Shown here: in pieces, positions 43,622-52,647 of the stretch | How the letters are laid out: each line of letters begins with the position of its first letter | Position numbering within the stretch: position 1 is the stretch's first letter | NCBI GenBank assembly: GCA_964602715.1 | Contig: CAZRSB010000003.1 | Span: 11,821 to 75,820, forward strand | Source: Natronoplasma sp964602715 | GTDB taxonomy: Archaea; Thermoplasmatota; Thermoplasmata; Halarchaeoplasmatales; Halarchaeoplasmataceae | Direction of reading: 5' to 3' | Length of the DNA: 64,000 nt | Program-made: the position numbers and the translations under genes | Notes under the pieces: generated by a model | The model's database searches: none | The model's input: the letters and a program-made list of their open reading frames with translations, nothing else | What the model was told of the DNA's origin: nothing

Positions 43622-45550
43622 TCATCTAGCTTCAAAACCGTCCCGTACTCTTGCTGCTAGACCCTTATCTAGAGTATCGATCTCCTCTTCGTTAAGGAAA
43701 ATCCTACCAACAGCAACAAGATCATCTTCTTTATCTACAACTAAAGCTTCATCACCAGGTCTTAAATCTGATGATATAGAACTTACAAATTTTGAGAATA
43801 CACTCTTTCCTTGTCTGTTGAACTCCACGCTGTCCTCGACAACTTCAATTCTAAGATCTGGTGGCGAAAATTCTTTCCATAATCTCCTAGCTCCTCCTTC
43901 CTTTAAGGTGAAAAATCCATCGTAATGCCTCATAGAAAGTATGTGTTCTCCATCTAGTATAACGTTCTTAATCCTTCCTTTCTTGTTTTTGACGTAATCT
44001 AACTCTCCATCCGTTAGCACTTCTCCTGCACCTTTAATGAATTGATAATCCGCTACTGCCTTGATCCTCATCTCATCAAAATCTAGATCTTCTTTTCTAG
44101 AAAGACTATCGAGAGTCCCCTCTCCTTCCCACAAGATCAACTCGTCTATCTGTTTTTCGTCTTTATAATCATCTAAAGATAACAACGGAGTTACGTGAGA
44201 GGGTAAAATAGATTGAGCTATAGGATATATCTCATCAAGTTCTAAAGGTACAGGTCCAAATACTGTCGATACGAGTAGATTAACATCATATTCCTCTAGT
44301 AGAGATATCTCTTTTCTAAGTGCTCGGGCATAAGGTTTTCTCTCAGGCTCTTCAAAATAGACAGTAGGACCATCTTTTGGAGGAGAATAACTTTCCATTA
44401 TCCAATTCTGGATCCTTCTAAAATTAGGACGGAATGATGTTTCCTTACCCGTGTAAAGAGCTGCACCTTCTCTACTTCGGGGCTCATATCTTTCTAAATA
44501 ATCGTATTCACCTTTCAAGACATCTAAAGAATCTAACAACAATGGATGTCCTCGAACTCTTTGTTCAGTGAATTCCCAAAGCTTACCTTCCATTATGGCC
44601 TGCTTTATCCTATCAATCTCCCGGAAGCTAACCCATAGATTGTGCTCAGCGATTGGTGCTATATCTCCTTTATCAAATTTATATTCTAGTTCTTCGGCTT
44701 GGTGAGAAGTACAAACAGGACACTCACAACCCAAATATTTTATATTTTTTATATTTTTAGTACCAGAGGAATACATCATATCCCCTCTCTTGGCATATTT
44801 AGCATAAGAACTGGAATCAAATAAATCACATCCTAATAGAACAGCCAAAGAGTAAAGCATAGGATGTCCTGCACCAAAAAGATGTACAGGACCTCTAGGG
44901 CCTAATCCTTTTTTAGAAGCTAATATCACTTCCACAAGTTCGCGAAATCGGTATTCTTCCATTAAAGGTACAACCCCTCCTATCGGATAAACTCCTCCTC
45001 CTAATTCCCCCATTACCTCAGCACAATATTTTCTTAAATCTGGAAACAATGATCCCTGGACAGGAAAAGCTATCTCACCTTTTAGACTATCATGTATCTT
45101 CTTGGCTTCTTTCGCTCTTTTCACTGTTTTTTCTACTTTTTTATTGGCTATTTCACGAGAATCATGAGGTTCGGTAAATTCATCTAGGATCGTTAATATG
45201 TCTGAGCCGATCTCCTTCTGGAACTTCAAGATCTCTTTGGCTTCTATATCTATATCGCCATATACGTGGGCCTGAAAAGTTCCTGAATCAGTCATGACAG
45301 GGCCTGAAAAGTTCAAGAGTCCACGAACACTTTTTTCCCTAGCCTTTTCTTTAAATTTTTCATTAGTATATATAATGTAGGAATTAGTGATCAATATTTG
45401 TACATCAAACTCCTCCTCTAATCTCTTTATAGGTATCAGTTCTATAGAAGGATTCACTACTGGCATTATGGCTGGAGTCTGAATCGTACCGTGTATGAGT
45501 TCAAGCTTCCCGATCCTTGCTAATCCATCTTTTTGTTTGATCTCGAACAT
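43622..45550 (-). CDS. tgtA: archaeosine tRNA-guanine transglycosylase (full length with PUA domain)
   Basis: The 642-residue protein has the TGT barrel with GPVMTDSGTFQAHVYGD (about 84-100, catalytic Asp region), a second Asp in ILDEFTEPHD (about 123) and GGVYPIGGVVPLMEEYRF (about 192). The zinc site is CECPVCTSHQ (about 264-273). The C-terminal part (about 400-642) has the C1-C2 domains and a PUA domain beginning near RRLWKEFSPPDLRIEV. It swaps guanine 15 in tRNA for preQ0 as the first step in making archaeosine. RaSEA for the later step is encoded at about 61.2-62.2 kb. Confidence 0.96.
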   Translation of the reverse strand: MFEIKQKDGLARIGKLELIHGTIQTPAIMPVVNPSIELIPIKRLEEEFDVQILITNSYIIYTNEKFKEKAREKSVRGLLNFSGPVMTDSGTFQAHVYGDIDIEAKEILKFQKEIGSDILTILDEFTEPHDSREIANKKVEKTVKRAKEAKKIHDSLKGEIAFPVQGSLFPDLRKYCAEVMGELGGGVYPIGGVVPLMEEYRFRELVEVILASKKGLGPRGPVHLFGAGHPMLYSLAVLLGCDLFDSSSYAKYAKRGDMMYSSGTKNIKNIKYLGCECPVCTSHQAEELEYKFDKGDIAPIAEHNLWVSFREIDRIKQAIMEGKLWEFTEQRVRGHPLLLDSLDVLKGEYDYLERYEPRSREGAALYTGKETSFRPNFRRIQNWIMESYSPPKDGPTVYFEEPERKPYARALRKEISLLEEYDVNLLVSTVFGPVPLELDEIYPIAQSILPSHVTPLLSLDDYKDEKQIDELILWEGEGTLDSLSRKEDLDFDEMRIKAVADYQFIKGAGEVLTDGELDYVKNKKGRIKNVILDGEHILSMRHYDGFFTLKEGGARRLWKEFSPPDLRIEVVEDSVEFNRQGKSVFSKFVSSISSDLRPGDEALVVDKEDDLVAVGRIFLNEEEIDTLDKGLAARVRDGFEAR

Positions 45551-45666
45551 CTAGCTCACATCGACTTTTTATCATAACAAAATTATGATATGGAAATAAC
45601 CGATATCAAATCTGAAAAAATAAAAAGTGTTTAAAGTTTTTTGTATGCTATCTATTACTCCTCGTT

Positions 45667-48600
45667 CTAGTCTTCCTCATCCTCAGAAGGTTTCTTAACG
45701 ACCCTCTTTTTCACTTTTTTCCTTTTCTTCGGTTTTTTCTTCGTTGTTTCTGGAGATTCGTCGATCGTCTCTTTCTTATCTTGTTCCTCTTGTTTCTCAC
45801 TAACATCTTTACTTTTTTCGCTTTCTGTTACTTCTAGGTCTTCATCCTCTAATGATGATATCTCTTCATCTATATCTAATTCCTCCTCGATCTCTGCGAT
45901 CTCCTGTAAATCTTCTTCAGCTGCTTCTGACATCTCTTCATCCACCTCCTCGTCTTCTTGTTCCATCTCAATTTCTCCAAATTCGATAAGACTTTCACCA
46001 CACTTCTGACAAACAGCCGCATCTACATTATTCAATGTTCCACATTCAGGACATTCTTTACTGCCCTCTCTCCTCTGTTTTTCTTTTCTTTCTAACCATT
46101 CGTCAAAAGTAACAAATGACGGTTGTTCTTTCCACCATTCCATGAACTCTTCTCTAGTTAGTTCAGTATCTAATTCCTCTTCTGCTCTTCGTTTTTGTTT
46201 ATCCACAAACTTCCTAAATTGTTTTCTCATTCGCTCAGTGTAATCTTCGACCTCTTCCCCAGTTTTTACGAATTGGGCATCACACTCTGGACATGTATCA
46301 GCATCGGCTGGAATCCATTCTTCACATTCACTACATTTAACGGTATTCAAGTCGAACTCAACACCGCATTTTGGACAATTATTAGCATCAGCTGAGATCG
46401 TAGAACCGCAATTACCGCACTCGACCATCTCCCTTTCTCGGAAGAATTTAAAGTAAGCTACAGTTGATCCTGAACCACCTGCTGCTATTATCACAATAAC
46501 CAAAAGTACCCACCAAGGCATACCTAGTATCTCCAATGTTTCAGTTTGTGCATTGAATGCCTCTGAGAAAGTATAATCAGGGCTAGCTTCTGTATGAGCT
46601 TGGATAATGATATCATATTCACCTTCCTCTTCAGGTATCTCAATATCCACGGAGAAATCACCATTACTATCGGTATCAGTCATCTCGCTTACTTCAGAAT
46701 CGCCTATTTTCAAAGTGATTGTGACTCCTGTATTAACCAATGGTCTACCATCACCTCTCTCTAATGTCCCTTCAAAAGTGTATGTGCCTCCAGTGTAAGG
46801 GCTTTCAGGGAAGTTCTCATTCGTTATTACAATTTCCTGTATCTCATCTATATCAAGCGACCATGAAGTAGAATTGTATAGATATTCCTCTTCTGCCGCT
46901 GGGCCGATATACATATTTAAGGTTACTAACTGATCTCCTTGCCCAAACTCAACTGTCCACTCATCTTCGATCTCTACAGTATCCTCTTGTTCCAAAACAA
47001 CTTCATCGTATTCATCCCCTAGGAGTTCATTAGAAGTTTCGTCAGGATATTCGATGTTGATGTAGGCGGCACCCAGATCTAGAGCAGTTTCATTTGTATT
47101 CTGAACTGTTCCACTAAATCGAATCTCACCTTTTTCAATTAGGCTAGTATCCATATCATTAGGGTAAAATGACTCCCACTCGCCATTTTCTTTAACTTCC
47201 CAGGATTCTTCGACCAGAACCAGGTTAGGAGGAGACTTTAAATGCAGTTCTACTTGACCTTCTCTTACGTTGTTTTGTAGATACTTGTCCCTTTCATTCA
47301 CGGTTTCTCCATCTATTTCTACCTGAACATCCTCTTTTATCTCAGCTATAATGATGTAATCATCCGGAACAGCATCTGAGGTATCCCACTGGAATGTGAT
47401 CTCAGTATTATGTTCTTCATAACCATCTCTTACATCAAGCGTCTCATCAAAGGTAAGATTGCCAATCCGTGTTTTTTCTGGTTCAGCAACTCCTACTTCT
47501 TGTTTATAATATTCAATCTCAAAATTGGTCACCCTCAGATCACCTTCATTTACTATAGTTGAGGTGATTACAACAGGGTCTCCTTTAGTTCTTTCCTCTG
47601 GGTAATCGATCTCTCCTGTAATAGCTAAATCAACATGTCGCTCAATATTTATCTCATCTGTTATACTCAATATGTCTTCGTCTTCTTCCTCCTGATAAGG
47701 GTCTAGATCAACTTCTACTCTTATATCTCTAGCTTCTTCAATAGCTCCTAAGTAATGTGTCAGCATCTCGGCCTCCCAAATCATAGATAAGGTCTCCTCA
47801 TCTCCGCTCTCTATTCCTTCTTCTAGATTCTCTGAACCAATCTCTATATATTCTCCGTCCTCATCTTCAACAAGGAAATCAGCGTTAACTTCTTCTGAAA
47901 CCCATCCTCCTATGTTCTCAATCGTCGTTTTTATTTCCACTTCCTCACCCACTCTAATGGGGTCTTCAGAGAATTCAATCGCTTCAATAGTTAATTGAGG
48001 TCTTTCAAGTATTGAAAATGATTTGGTCATTCTATCTTCTGTGCCCTCTACATTTTGCTCTCCATTTTCTACAGATATATCAACATATAATTCATAATCA
48101 CCAGATTCAACTTCGTCAGTACTCCATTGAATATCTTCAAATGGTTTTACTTGGTCGGGTTCAAGATAAATACTGTCATTATTATAAATTGAGGATTCTT
48201 CTCCTTCAATCCCGATCTCAACTTCAGCACCATATATATCGTCTGCACCAGAATTCTGGACTTCTGCAGAAAAGGTAATATCCTTACCATCCATAACCTC
48301 TCCTTCACGGAAGAAATTGTCCTCATGGAAATTTATCGCATCAACTTCAAGACCCGCTCTTCTCTTTACAGTCAGATCGGTTGTTTGATAGAGGTTACCT
48401 TCTTTACTGTCTAGATCTAACGTCTCTTGGTCTATACTTGCGGTTATCTCTCTTACTTCAGTAAGATCTTCTACATCCTCACTCATCTCTGCGGTCCAGG
48501 TGAAATCAATAGGTTGTGTTTCTATGCCTGGTTCAATGTCAGCAGTATGGATAGATTCCTCATCATCTAAAATGAACTCAACTGTTGTAGCTTCGGATGG

Positions 48601-51402
48601 CCATTCTCCTAAGTTTTCTATATCAGCGGATATCTGTACATTTTCTCCGATATAGTTATCCTCTATATCATATAATGTGAGAGAAAGTTCAGGTTTGCTC
48701 AATACAGTTATTTCTTCTTCTAGTCTACTTTCAGTTCCTTCTAATTCAACGCTAACTGTATAATCACCTAAATCTCCAGGTTCCCATTCAAGTGGATCCG
48801 TCTCGTTATACGAATAGGGAGGTCCTGAAATACTTTCTTGCAGTGCTGCCATATCTCCCCCTGGAGCCCCTTCTATATCAACCTTGAACTCTTCGTGTTC
48901 CACCATTACTCCGTCTTTATCAGTTATGTTTATCCAAACTGACAAATCATCTATACCAAACTCGCCTTCGTTGATTATCCCTGCATAGACATTTACCTTT
49001 TCATCTACTAAAAGTTGCCGATTCTCATTCATCCTAATTTCATATTCTTCAGCATCGATATGTATCTGATCAACTGAAAGATCAGGACCTTCAGTCACAG
49101 TTATATTGATTTCATCTATGTTATTCTCACGACACTCTTCTAAGATCTCTTGTTCCGGGTCTATTTCAGCAGTTAAAGTATAATCACCTCTACCTACCTC
49201 CTCTTCTCCTGGCCACTCAACATATAAAGTCTCATTTTCACCAGGCCCAAGGTCGGACCAATCTTTTTCCTCTACAAATTTAATCTTTTCCTCATCTTCT
49301 CGTTGACGGTAATAAAAAGCCAGATCGATATTTTTTGCTTCTGACTCTCCAATATTTTTAACGGTAAGACCTAATTCTCCCGACTCATCTTCAGGCAGCC
49401 TATGTGTCTCTTCACCTTCATATCTAAAGCTCAGATCTTCAACTTCGAGATCCGGTAGGGGAACGGGGATGACCACATTGGTAATTTGCGGGTTTTCCAT
49501 GGTAGGGAAATCTTCAAGATGATCTATCTTTACTTCTTCCTCGACTGAAATGTCATCATCAGTATAATTTACATAAAGATCATAATTACCAACGAATTTG
49601 CTGTTGGGCCAATCTTCAGGATAATTCAACCTGTCGCTCGCTAAAAACATAGTTGTGTTGCCGTCATCTCCACTCACGTACATTTCTTCGTCGGGGTCGT
49701 AATAGCCATATCCTGTTTCATTCAGAAAATCCCAAGCAGCCTGATTATGGGGTTCTGTAAGATCATTGGCAAAGTTTATCTCCTCCTCTAAATCATCTTC
49801 TATTGCGGGTTTTGGATCAAGTCTGACTCCAGGTAGACCTATACCTCCTTCTGTTGTCACTTGTAACTCCACTTGTCTGTAAATCCAAGTCTTGTTGTGC
49901 TCTTCCTCAGTATTCAAAATCCAAGGATCAACATCATAATTATGATCGCTCACATTATCGTCAGCTATCTCTAAACCATAGCTCCTAAATTCGCTACCCC
50001 CGTACAATCTTATCGTTCTATGGTCCATGTTGGCGTTGTGTAGATATGTTTCTTTACAAGTATCTACGTCGTTACCTCTTGGATCAACGTCGCTTTTTTC
50101 TATATCTACATCTATAAAACTGTCTATAGCCGTAAATATAGAATTTTCTACATGGATATCATTATCATAGGAAGAAACAAGTCTCAGCTCAGTTACGTTT
50201 ACATAATTATCGCCATCTATGTCATGTCCCTCATGATGTAAACTCAGATCCAGATCAAATAACCATCTCCATTGGTCTCCGCGCTCTTCCTCGTAAAATC
50301 TACTCAAATCCATTTCCCATATATTTAGGAATTTTTCCCCTAGTGTTTCCGTTTCATCCAATTGTATCGCTTCTTCGATCCACCCTTCTTCCGGACTTGA
50401 ATAATTCAGATAAGCTTCACCATCATAGTCCTCAGAAGTATCATATTCTACCTCTATATATAAAGAGCTGATCAAATCTACCGGGTTTATATAGGGATAT
50501 TCTTCTAGATATTCATGTGGAACCATAGGGTTTGAAAGGAACCATTCTCCTATTTCAAGCTCATCAATACCTATATCATTATCGTTATCTTGGAGTTCTT
50601 CAATTGGCTCACCATCATCGTCCAGCGGGTACCAGGTCATCTCATCGGTGTTATACTCTGTATCTCCTTCTGGAAAGTTATCATTCGTATAATAATCATT
50701 TATCTCTGATCTTTCCATATATACTTCTGAATTTTGAACAAATAACCTTGGACCGTCATTATTGTCCTCTTGAGCTTGAGTTTCTAAATCTCCATCCCAC
50801 AGATAATCATAATTAGGTATCTCGTCTTCATCTAGAGCTTCGAATCGTGATCCGATCATATCAAATTCAGAATCTTGGATGTGCACAAATCCAGGAAAAG
50901 AGAAGGAGGAATCATTATTTAAAGACAAAAATGATCCATCTTTAATGGTGACATCTGTTTTTAAAAACGGATGGGACCAACCTTCCTCTTCAGAATCAAT
51001 CCAGGTCGTGATCGTACTGTTATCAAGGTCAAGAGTTCCAGAATGCACAGTTATATTGTACTGGTTTTCTGTATCTTGCCTTAAAGTGATCGTCGAATTT
51101 ATCATTATTAGAGTACCTTCTTCTTCGATTATCACATCTCCATCTACCAAAAGGTCCCTGTCTTCTTCGATCCGGGTTTCTCCTTCTTCGATGATGAGAT
51201 CCCCCTCGATATAATCATACCCCATCATACCGACTCCCTTTGGCACTGCTCGTTCAGTTGAAAGACTTGCACTCCCTACCGCTGATCCTATAGTCGGAGC
51301 AACTAGTCCCAAAATTAAAGCAGTCGCGATAATCATGCTCAACATTTTATGTATAGCATCTTTTTCATCAATCATGGTTTTCCACCGGGATAGTAAATCC
51401 AA
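45667..51402 (-). CDS. giant membrane-anchored surface protein with CARDB repeats and cytoplasmic zinc ribbons
   Basis: The 1911-residue protein starts with an uncleaved-looking or signal hydrophobic helix (about residues 20-43, MIIATALILGLVAPTIGSAV). A beta-helix-like segment with EGDLIIEEGETRI repeats follows (about 55-480). At least seven CARDB-type units come next, each opening with a P-x-L-x-(V/L) strand such as PDLEVEDLSF, KPELSLTLYD, RPQLTIEAIEF and HVDLAITGEI (about 650-1500). An Ig-like domain lies before a transmembrane helix (about 1627-1648, WWVLLVIVIIAAGGSG). The part beyond has three zinc ribbons (CGNC/CPKC, CSEC/CPEC, CPEC/CQKC), an acidic stretch and a Lys-rich tail. The bulk would face outside and the ribbons inside. 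The function is unknown, possibly cell-surface adhesion or sensing. Confidence 0.8.
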   Translation of the reverse strand: MDLLSRWKTMIDEKDAIHKMLSMIIATALILGLVAPTIGSAVGSASLSTERAVPKGVGMMGYDYIEGDLIIEEGETRIEEDRDLLVDGDVIIEEEGTLIMINSTITLRQDTENQYNITVHSGTLDLDNSTITTWIDSEEEGWSHPFLKTDVTIKDGSFLSLNNDSSFSFPGFVHIQDSEFDMIGSRFEALDEDEIPNYDYLWDGDLETQAQEDNNDGPRLFVQNSEVYMERSEINDYYTNDNFPEGDTEYNTDEMTWYPLDDDGEPIEELQDNDNDIGIDELEIGEWFLSNPMVPHEYLEEYPYINPVDLISSLYIEVEYDTSEDYDGEAYLNYSSPEEGWIEEAIQLDETETLGEKFLNIWEMDLSRFYEEERGDQWRWLFDLDLSLHHEGHDIDGDNYVNVTELRLVSSYDNDIHVENSIFTAIDSFIDVDIEKSDVDPRGNDVDTCKETYLHNANMDHRTIRLYGGSEFRSYGLEIADDNVSDHNYDVDPWILNTEEEHNKTWIYRQVELQVTTEGGIGLPGVRLDPKPAIEDDLEEEINFANDLTEPHNQAAWDFLNETGYGYYDPDEEMYVSGDDGNTTMFLASDRLNYPEDWPNSKFVGNYDLYVNYTDDDISVEEEVKIDHLEDFPTMENPQITNVVIPVPLPDLEVEDLSFRYEGEETHRLPEDESGELGLTVKNIGESEAKNIDLAFYYRQREDEEKIKFVEEKDWSDLGPGENETLYVEWPGEEEVGRGDYTLTAEIDPEQEILEECRENNIDEINITVTEGPDLSVDQIHIDAEEYEIRMNENRQLLVDEKVNVYAGIINEGEFGIDDLSVWINITDKDGVMVEHEEFKVDIEGAPGGDMAALQESISGPPYSYNETDPLEWEPGDLGDYTVSVELEGTESRLEEEITVLSKPELSLTLYDIEDNYIGENVQISADIENLGEWPSEATTVEFILDDEESIHTADIEPGIETQPIDFTWTAEMSEDVEDLTEVREITASIDQETLDLDSKEGNLYQTTDLTVKRRAGLEVDAINFHEDNFFREGEVMDGKDITFSAEVQNSGADDIYGAEVEIGIEGEESSIYNNDSIYLEPDQVKPFEDIQWSTDEVESGDYELYVDISVENGEQNVEGTEDRMTKSFSILERPQLTIEAIEFSEDPIRVGEEVEIKTTIENIGGWVSEEVNADFLVEDEDGEYIEIGSENLEEGIESGDEETLSMIWEAEMLTHYLGAIEEARDIRVEVDLDPYQEEEDEDILSITDEINIERHVDLAITGEIDYPEERTKGDPVVITSTIVNEGDLRVTNFEIEYYKQEVGVAEPEKTRIGNLTFDETLDVRDGYEEHNTEITFQWDTSDAVPDDYIIIAEIKEDVQVEIDGETVNERDKYLQNNVREGQVELHLKSPPNLVLVEESWEVKENGEWESFYPNDMDTSLIEKGEIRFSGTVQNTNETALDLGAAYINIEYPDETSNELLGDEYDEVVLEQEDTVEIEDEWTVEFGQGDQLVTLNMYIGPAAEEEYLYNSTSWSLDIDEIQEIVITNENFPESPYTGGTYTFEGTLERGDGRPLVNTGVTITLKIGDSEVSEMTDTDSNGDFSVDIEIPEEEGEYDIIIQAHTEASPDYTFSEAFNAQTETLEILGMPWWVLLVIVIIAAGGSGSTVAYFKFFREREMVECGNCGSTISADANNCPKCGVEFDLNTVKCSECEEWIPADADTCPECDAQFVKTGEEVEDYTERMRKQFRKFVDKQKRRAEEELDTELTREEFMEWWKEQPSFVTFDEWLERKEKQRREGSKECPECGTLNNVDAAVCQKCGESLIEFGEIEMEQEDEEVDEEMSEAAEEDLQEIAEIEEELDIDEEISSLEDEDLEVTESEKSKDVSEKQEEQDKKETIDESPETTKKKPKKRKKVKKRVVKKPSEDEED

Positions 51403-51539
51403 GTTATAAACCTAGTTATACCTATAAATTTTTTTGCCCTAAACACCAACGGCGGCTTTCTTACAATATTTATAGATTATCAATGTACTTTTTATATAAT
51501 CTTCACTTACTAAAACAGTGATATTGAGGTGTCAAATAT

Positions 51540-52097
51540 ATGGACGTATACAATGCAATAAAGAAGAGAAGAAGTATAAGAAGATTTAGAGAGAAAAAAG
51601 TATCTGAAAAGACACTTGAAAAATGCATCGATGCTGCCAGATTGTCTCCCACTGGAGCTAACAAACAACCTCTAAAATTTATAACTATAAAAGAGGAATT
51701 AGAGAATGTATTTCAATACACAAATTGGGCAGGATACATAGATTGGAATCCTTCTGAAAAGGAAATGCCAAGAGCATATATCGCTATCACAAAACATGCC
51801 AAAAAGGGATCTAAAATTGATATCGGAATAGCAGCTCAAAGTATCTGTCTCACAGCATTAAACGAGGGGTTGGGTAGCTGTATGTTGGGAGCTATAGATA
51901 AAAAGAATCTTACCAGAATTTTACCGATACCTAAAAATCACGAACTCGAGCTTCTGATAGGTCTAGGCTATCCCAACGAAAATCCAAAAATAATTGAGAA
52001 CCCTAAAAAAATAGAGTATTACAAGGAAAACAACGATTTGGTAGTTCCAAAAAAACCTATAGAAGAAGTATGGATCAAGCGGAATAAAGATGATTAG
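51540..52097 (+). CDS. nitroreductase-family flavoprotein
   Basis: The 185-residue protein begins MDVYNAIKKRRSIRRFREKK, the FMN-binding Arg motif of nitroreductases. It continues with CIDAARLSPTGANKQPLKFI (about 32-51), the FMN-contact segment, then IGIAAQSICLTALNEGLGSC (about 101-120) and a GYPNENPK loop. It is likely an FMN-dependent oxidoreductase acting on quinones, nitro compounds or other electron acceptors with NAD(P)H. It stands alone with its own AT-rich promoter region. The substrate is unknown. Confidence 0.88.
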   Translation: MDVYNAIKKRRSIRRFREKKVSEKTLEKCIDAARLSPTGANKQPLKFITIKEELENVFQYTNWAGYIDWNPSEKEMPRAYIAITKHAKKGSKIDIGIAAQSICLTALNEGLGSCMLGAIDKKNLTRILPIPKNHELELLIGLGYPNENPKIIENPKKIEYYKENNDLVVPKKPIEEVWIKRNKDD

Positions 52098-52132
52098 GAT
52101 TTAAAATGATGATGAGCACCAAAAGGGACACA

Positions 52133-52140
52133 TTTAAATA
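52133..52140 (+). promoter_or_regulatory. TATA box of tRNA-Lys
   Basis: TTTAAATA at 52133-52140 lies about 45 bp upstream of the mature tRNA 5' end. That places transcription start near 52162 and leaves a short 5' leader for RNase P. Confidence 0.55.
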
Positions 52141-52201
52141 CATGTTATCGTTAAGTCGATAGTTGCAGTTCGTTGTTTATGGGCCTGTAGCTCAGCCAGG
52201 T

Positions 52202-52232
52202 AGGAAAAAGGTTTATTTCCTTTTCCCTGGAA
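52202..52232 (+). other. tRNA-Lys intron 1 in the D loop (between positions 20 and 21)
   Basis: CCAG (52196-52199) pairs with CTGG (52227-52230) as the four-base central helix. The bulges are GT/A on the 5' side and AA/A on the 3' side, followed by the D stem GCTC/GAGC. An inner intron stem GGAAAA-GG with CCTTTTCC closes a TTTATTT loop. Cutting two bases into each bulge gives exactly the expected mature D arm. The 31-nt intron is read directly from the sequence. Confidence 0.85.
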
Positions 52233-52271
52233 AGAGCATCTGGCTTTTAACCAGATGGCCTGGGGTTCGAA

Positions 52272-52301
52272 AATGAATCATCGAAAGGTGGTTCTCGAAA
52301 A
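52272..52301 (+). other. tRNA-Lys intron 2 in the T loop (between positions 59 and 60)
   Basis: TTCG (52266-52269) pairs with CGAA (52296-52299) directly next to the GGGG/CCCC T stem. The 3' bulge is AA/T and the 5' bulge starts AA. The intron stem GAATCAT/GTGGTTC closes a CGAAAG loop. Cutting two bases into each bulge removes 30 nt and restores the loop TTCGAAT. The 5' bulge is longer than three bases unless one A-T pair forms, so the exact cut may shift by a base. Confidence 0.8.
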
Positions 52302-52361
52302 TCCCCACAGGCCCATTAACTAAGAAGATCTCCCGCAATTCAAAAAGAATGGGGGCTAAAA

Positions 52362-52628
52362 ATGGGTAAAAAGGATGACATAAACGTACTAAATCATGGG
52401 CTTGTTCCCGAGCATGAACTTGTTCCTAGAGAACAAGAGAAACAGATTCTAGAGGAACTTGATGTAGAGAGAGAAAATCTGCCTAAGATCAGAAAGACTG
52501 ATCCAGTAATAAAACAATTAGAGAAAGTGCATGGGAACATCGAGGTAGGTAGGATGATTGAAGTTAAAAGGAAGAGCAAAACAGCCGGTTTTGCGAAGGC
52601 TTATCGGCTCGTTGTAAAAAGGCAATAG
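52362..52628 (+). CDS. rpoH: RNA polymerase subunit H (Rpb5-like)
   Basis: The 88-residue protein shows the archaeal Rpo5 pattern: VLNHGLVPEHELVPREQEKQ (residues 9-28), LPKIRKTDPVIKQLEKVHGN (in part), GRMIEVKRKSKTAGFAKAYR and VVKRQ at the end. It forms part of the RNA polymerase jaw. It is the first gene of the rpoH-rpoB-rpoA1-rpoA2-L30e-nusA operon, 19 bp before rpoB. Confidence 0.96.
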   Translation: MGKKDDINVLNHGLVPEHELVPREQEKQILEELDVERENLPKIRKTDPVIKQLEKVHGNIEVGRMIEVKRKSKTAGFAKAYRLVVKRQ

Positions 52629-52647
52629 TTTATAGGTGGTTTAAAAA

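Larger units (their letters stand above)
52181..52315 (+). tRNA. tRNA-Lys (TTT) interrupted by two non-canonical introns
   Basis: The acceptor arms GGGCCTG (52181-52187) and CAGGCCC (52308-52314) pair fully, with discriminator A at 52315. The anticodon stem is TCTGG/CCAGA with loop CTTTTAA, giving anticodon TTT (52246-52248) and no intron there. Removing 52202-52232 and 52272-52301 leaves a 74-nt tRNA with a standard D loop (AGCCAGGTA) and T arm (TGGGG-TTCGAAT-CCCCA). The gene lies just upstream of the RNA polymerase operon. Splicing endonuclease processing is inferred from bulge-helix-bulge folds at both sites. Confidence 0.93.
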
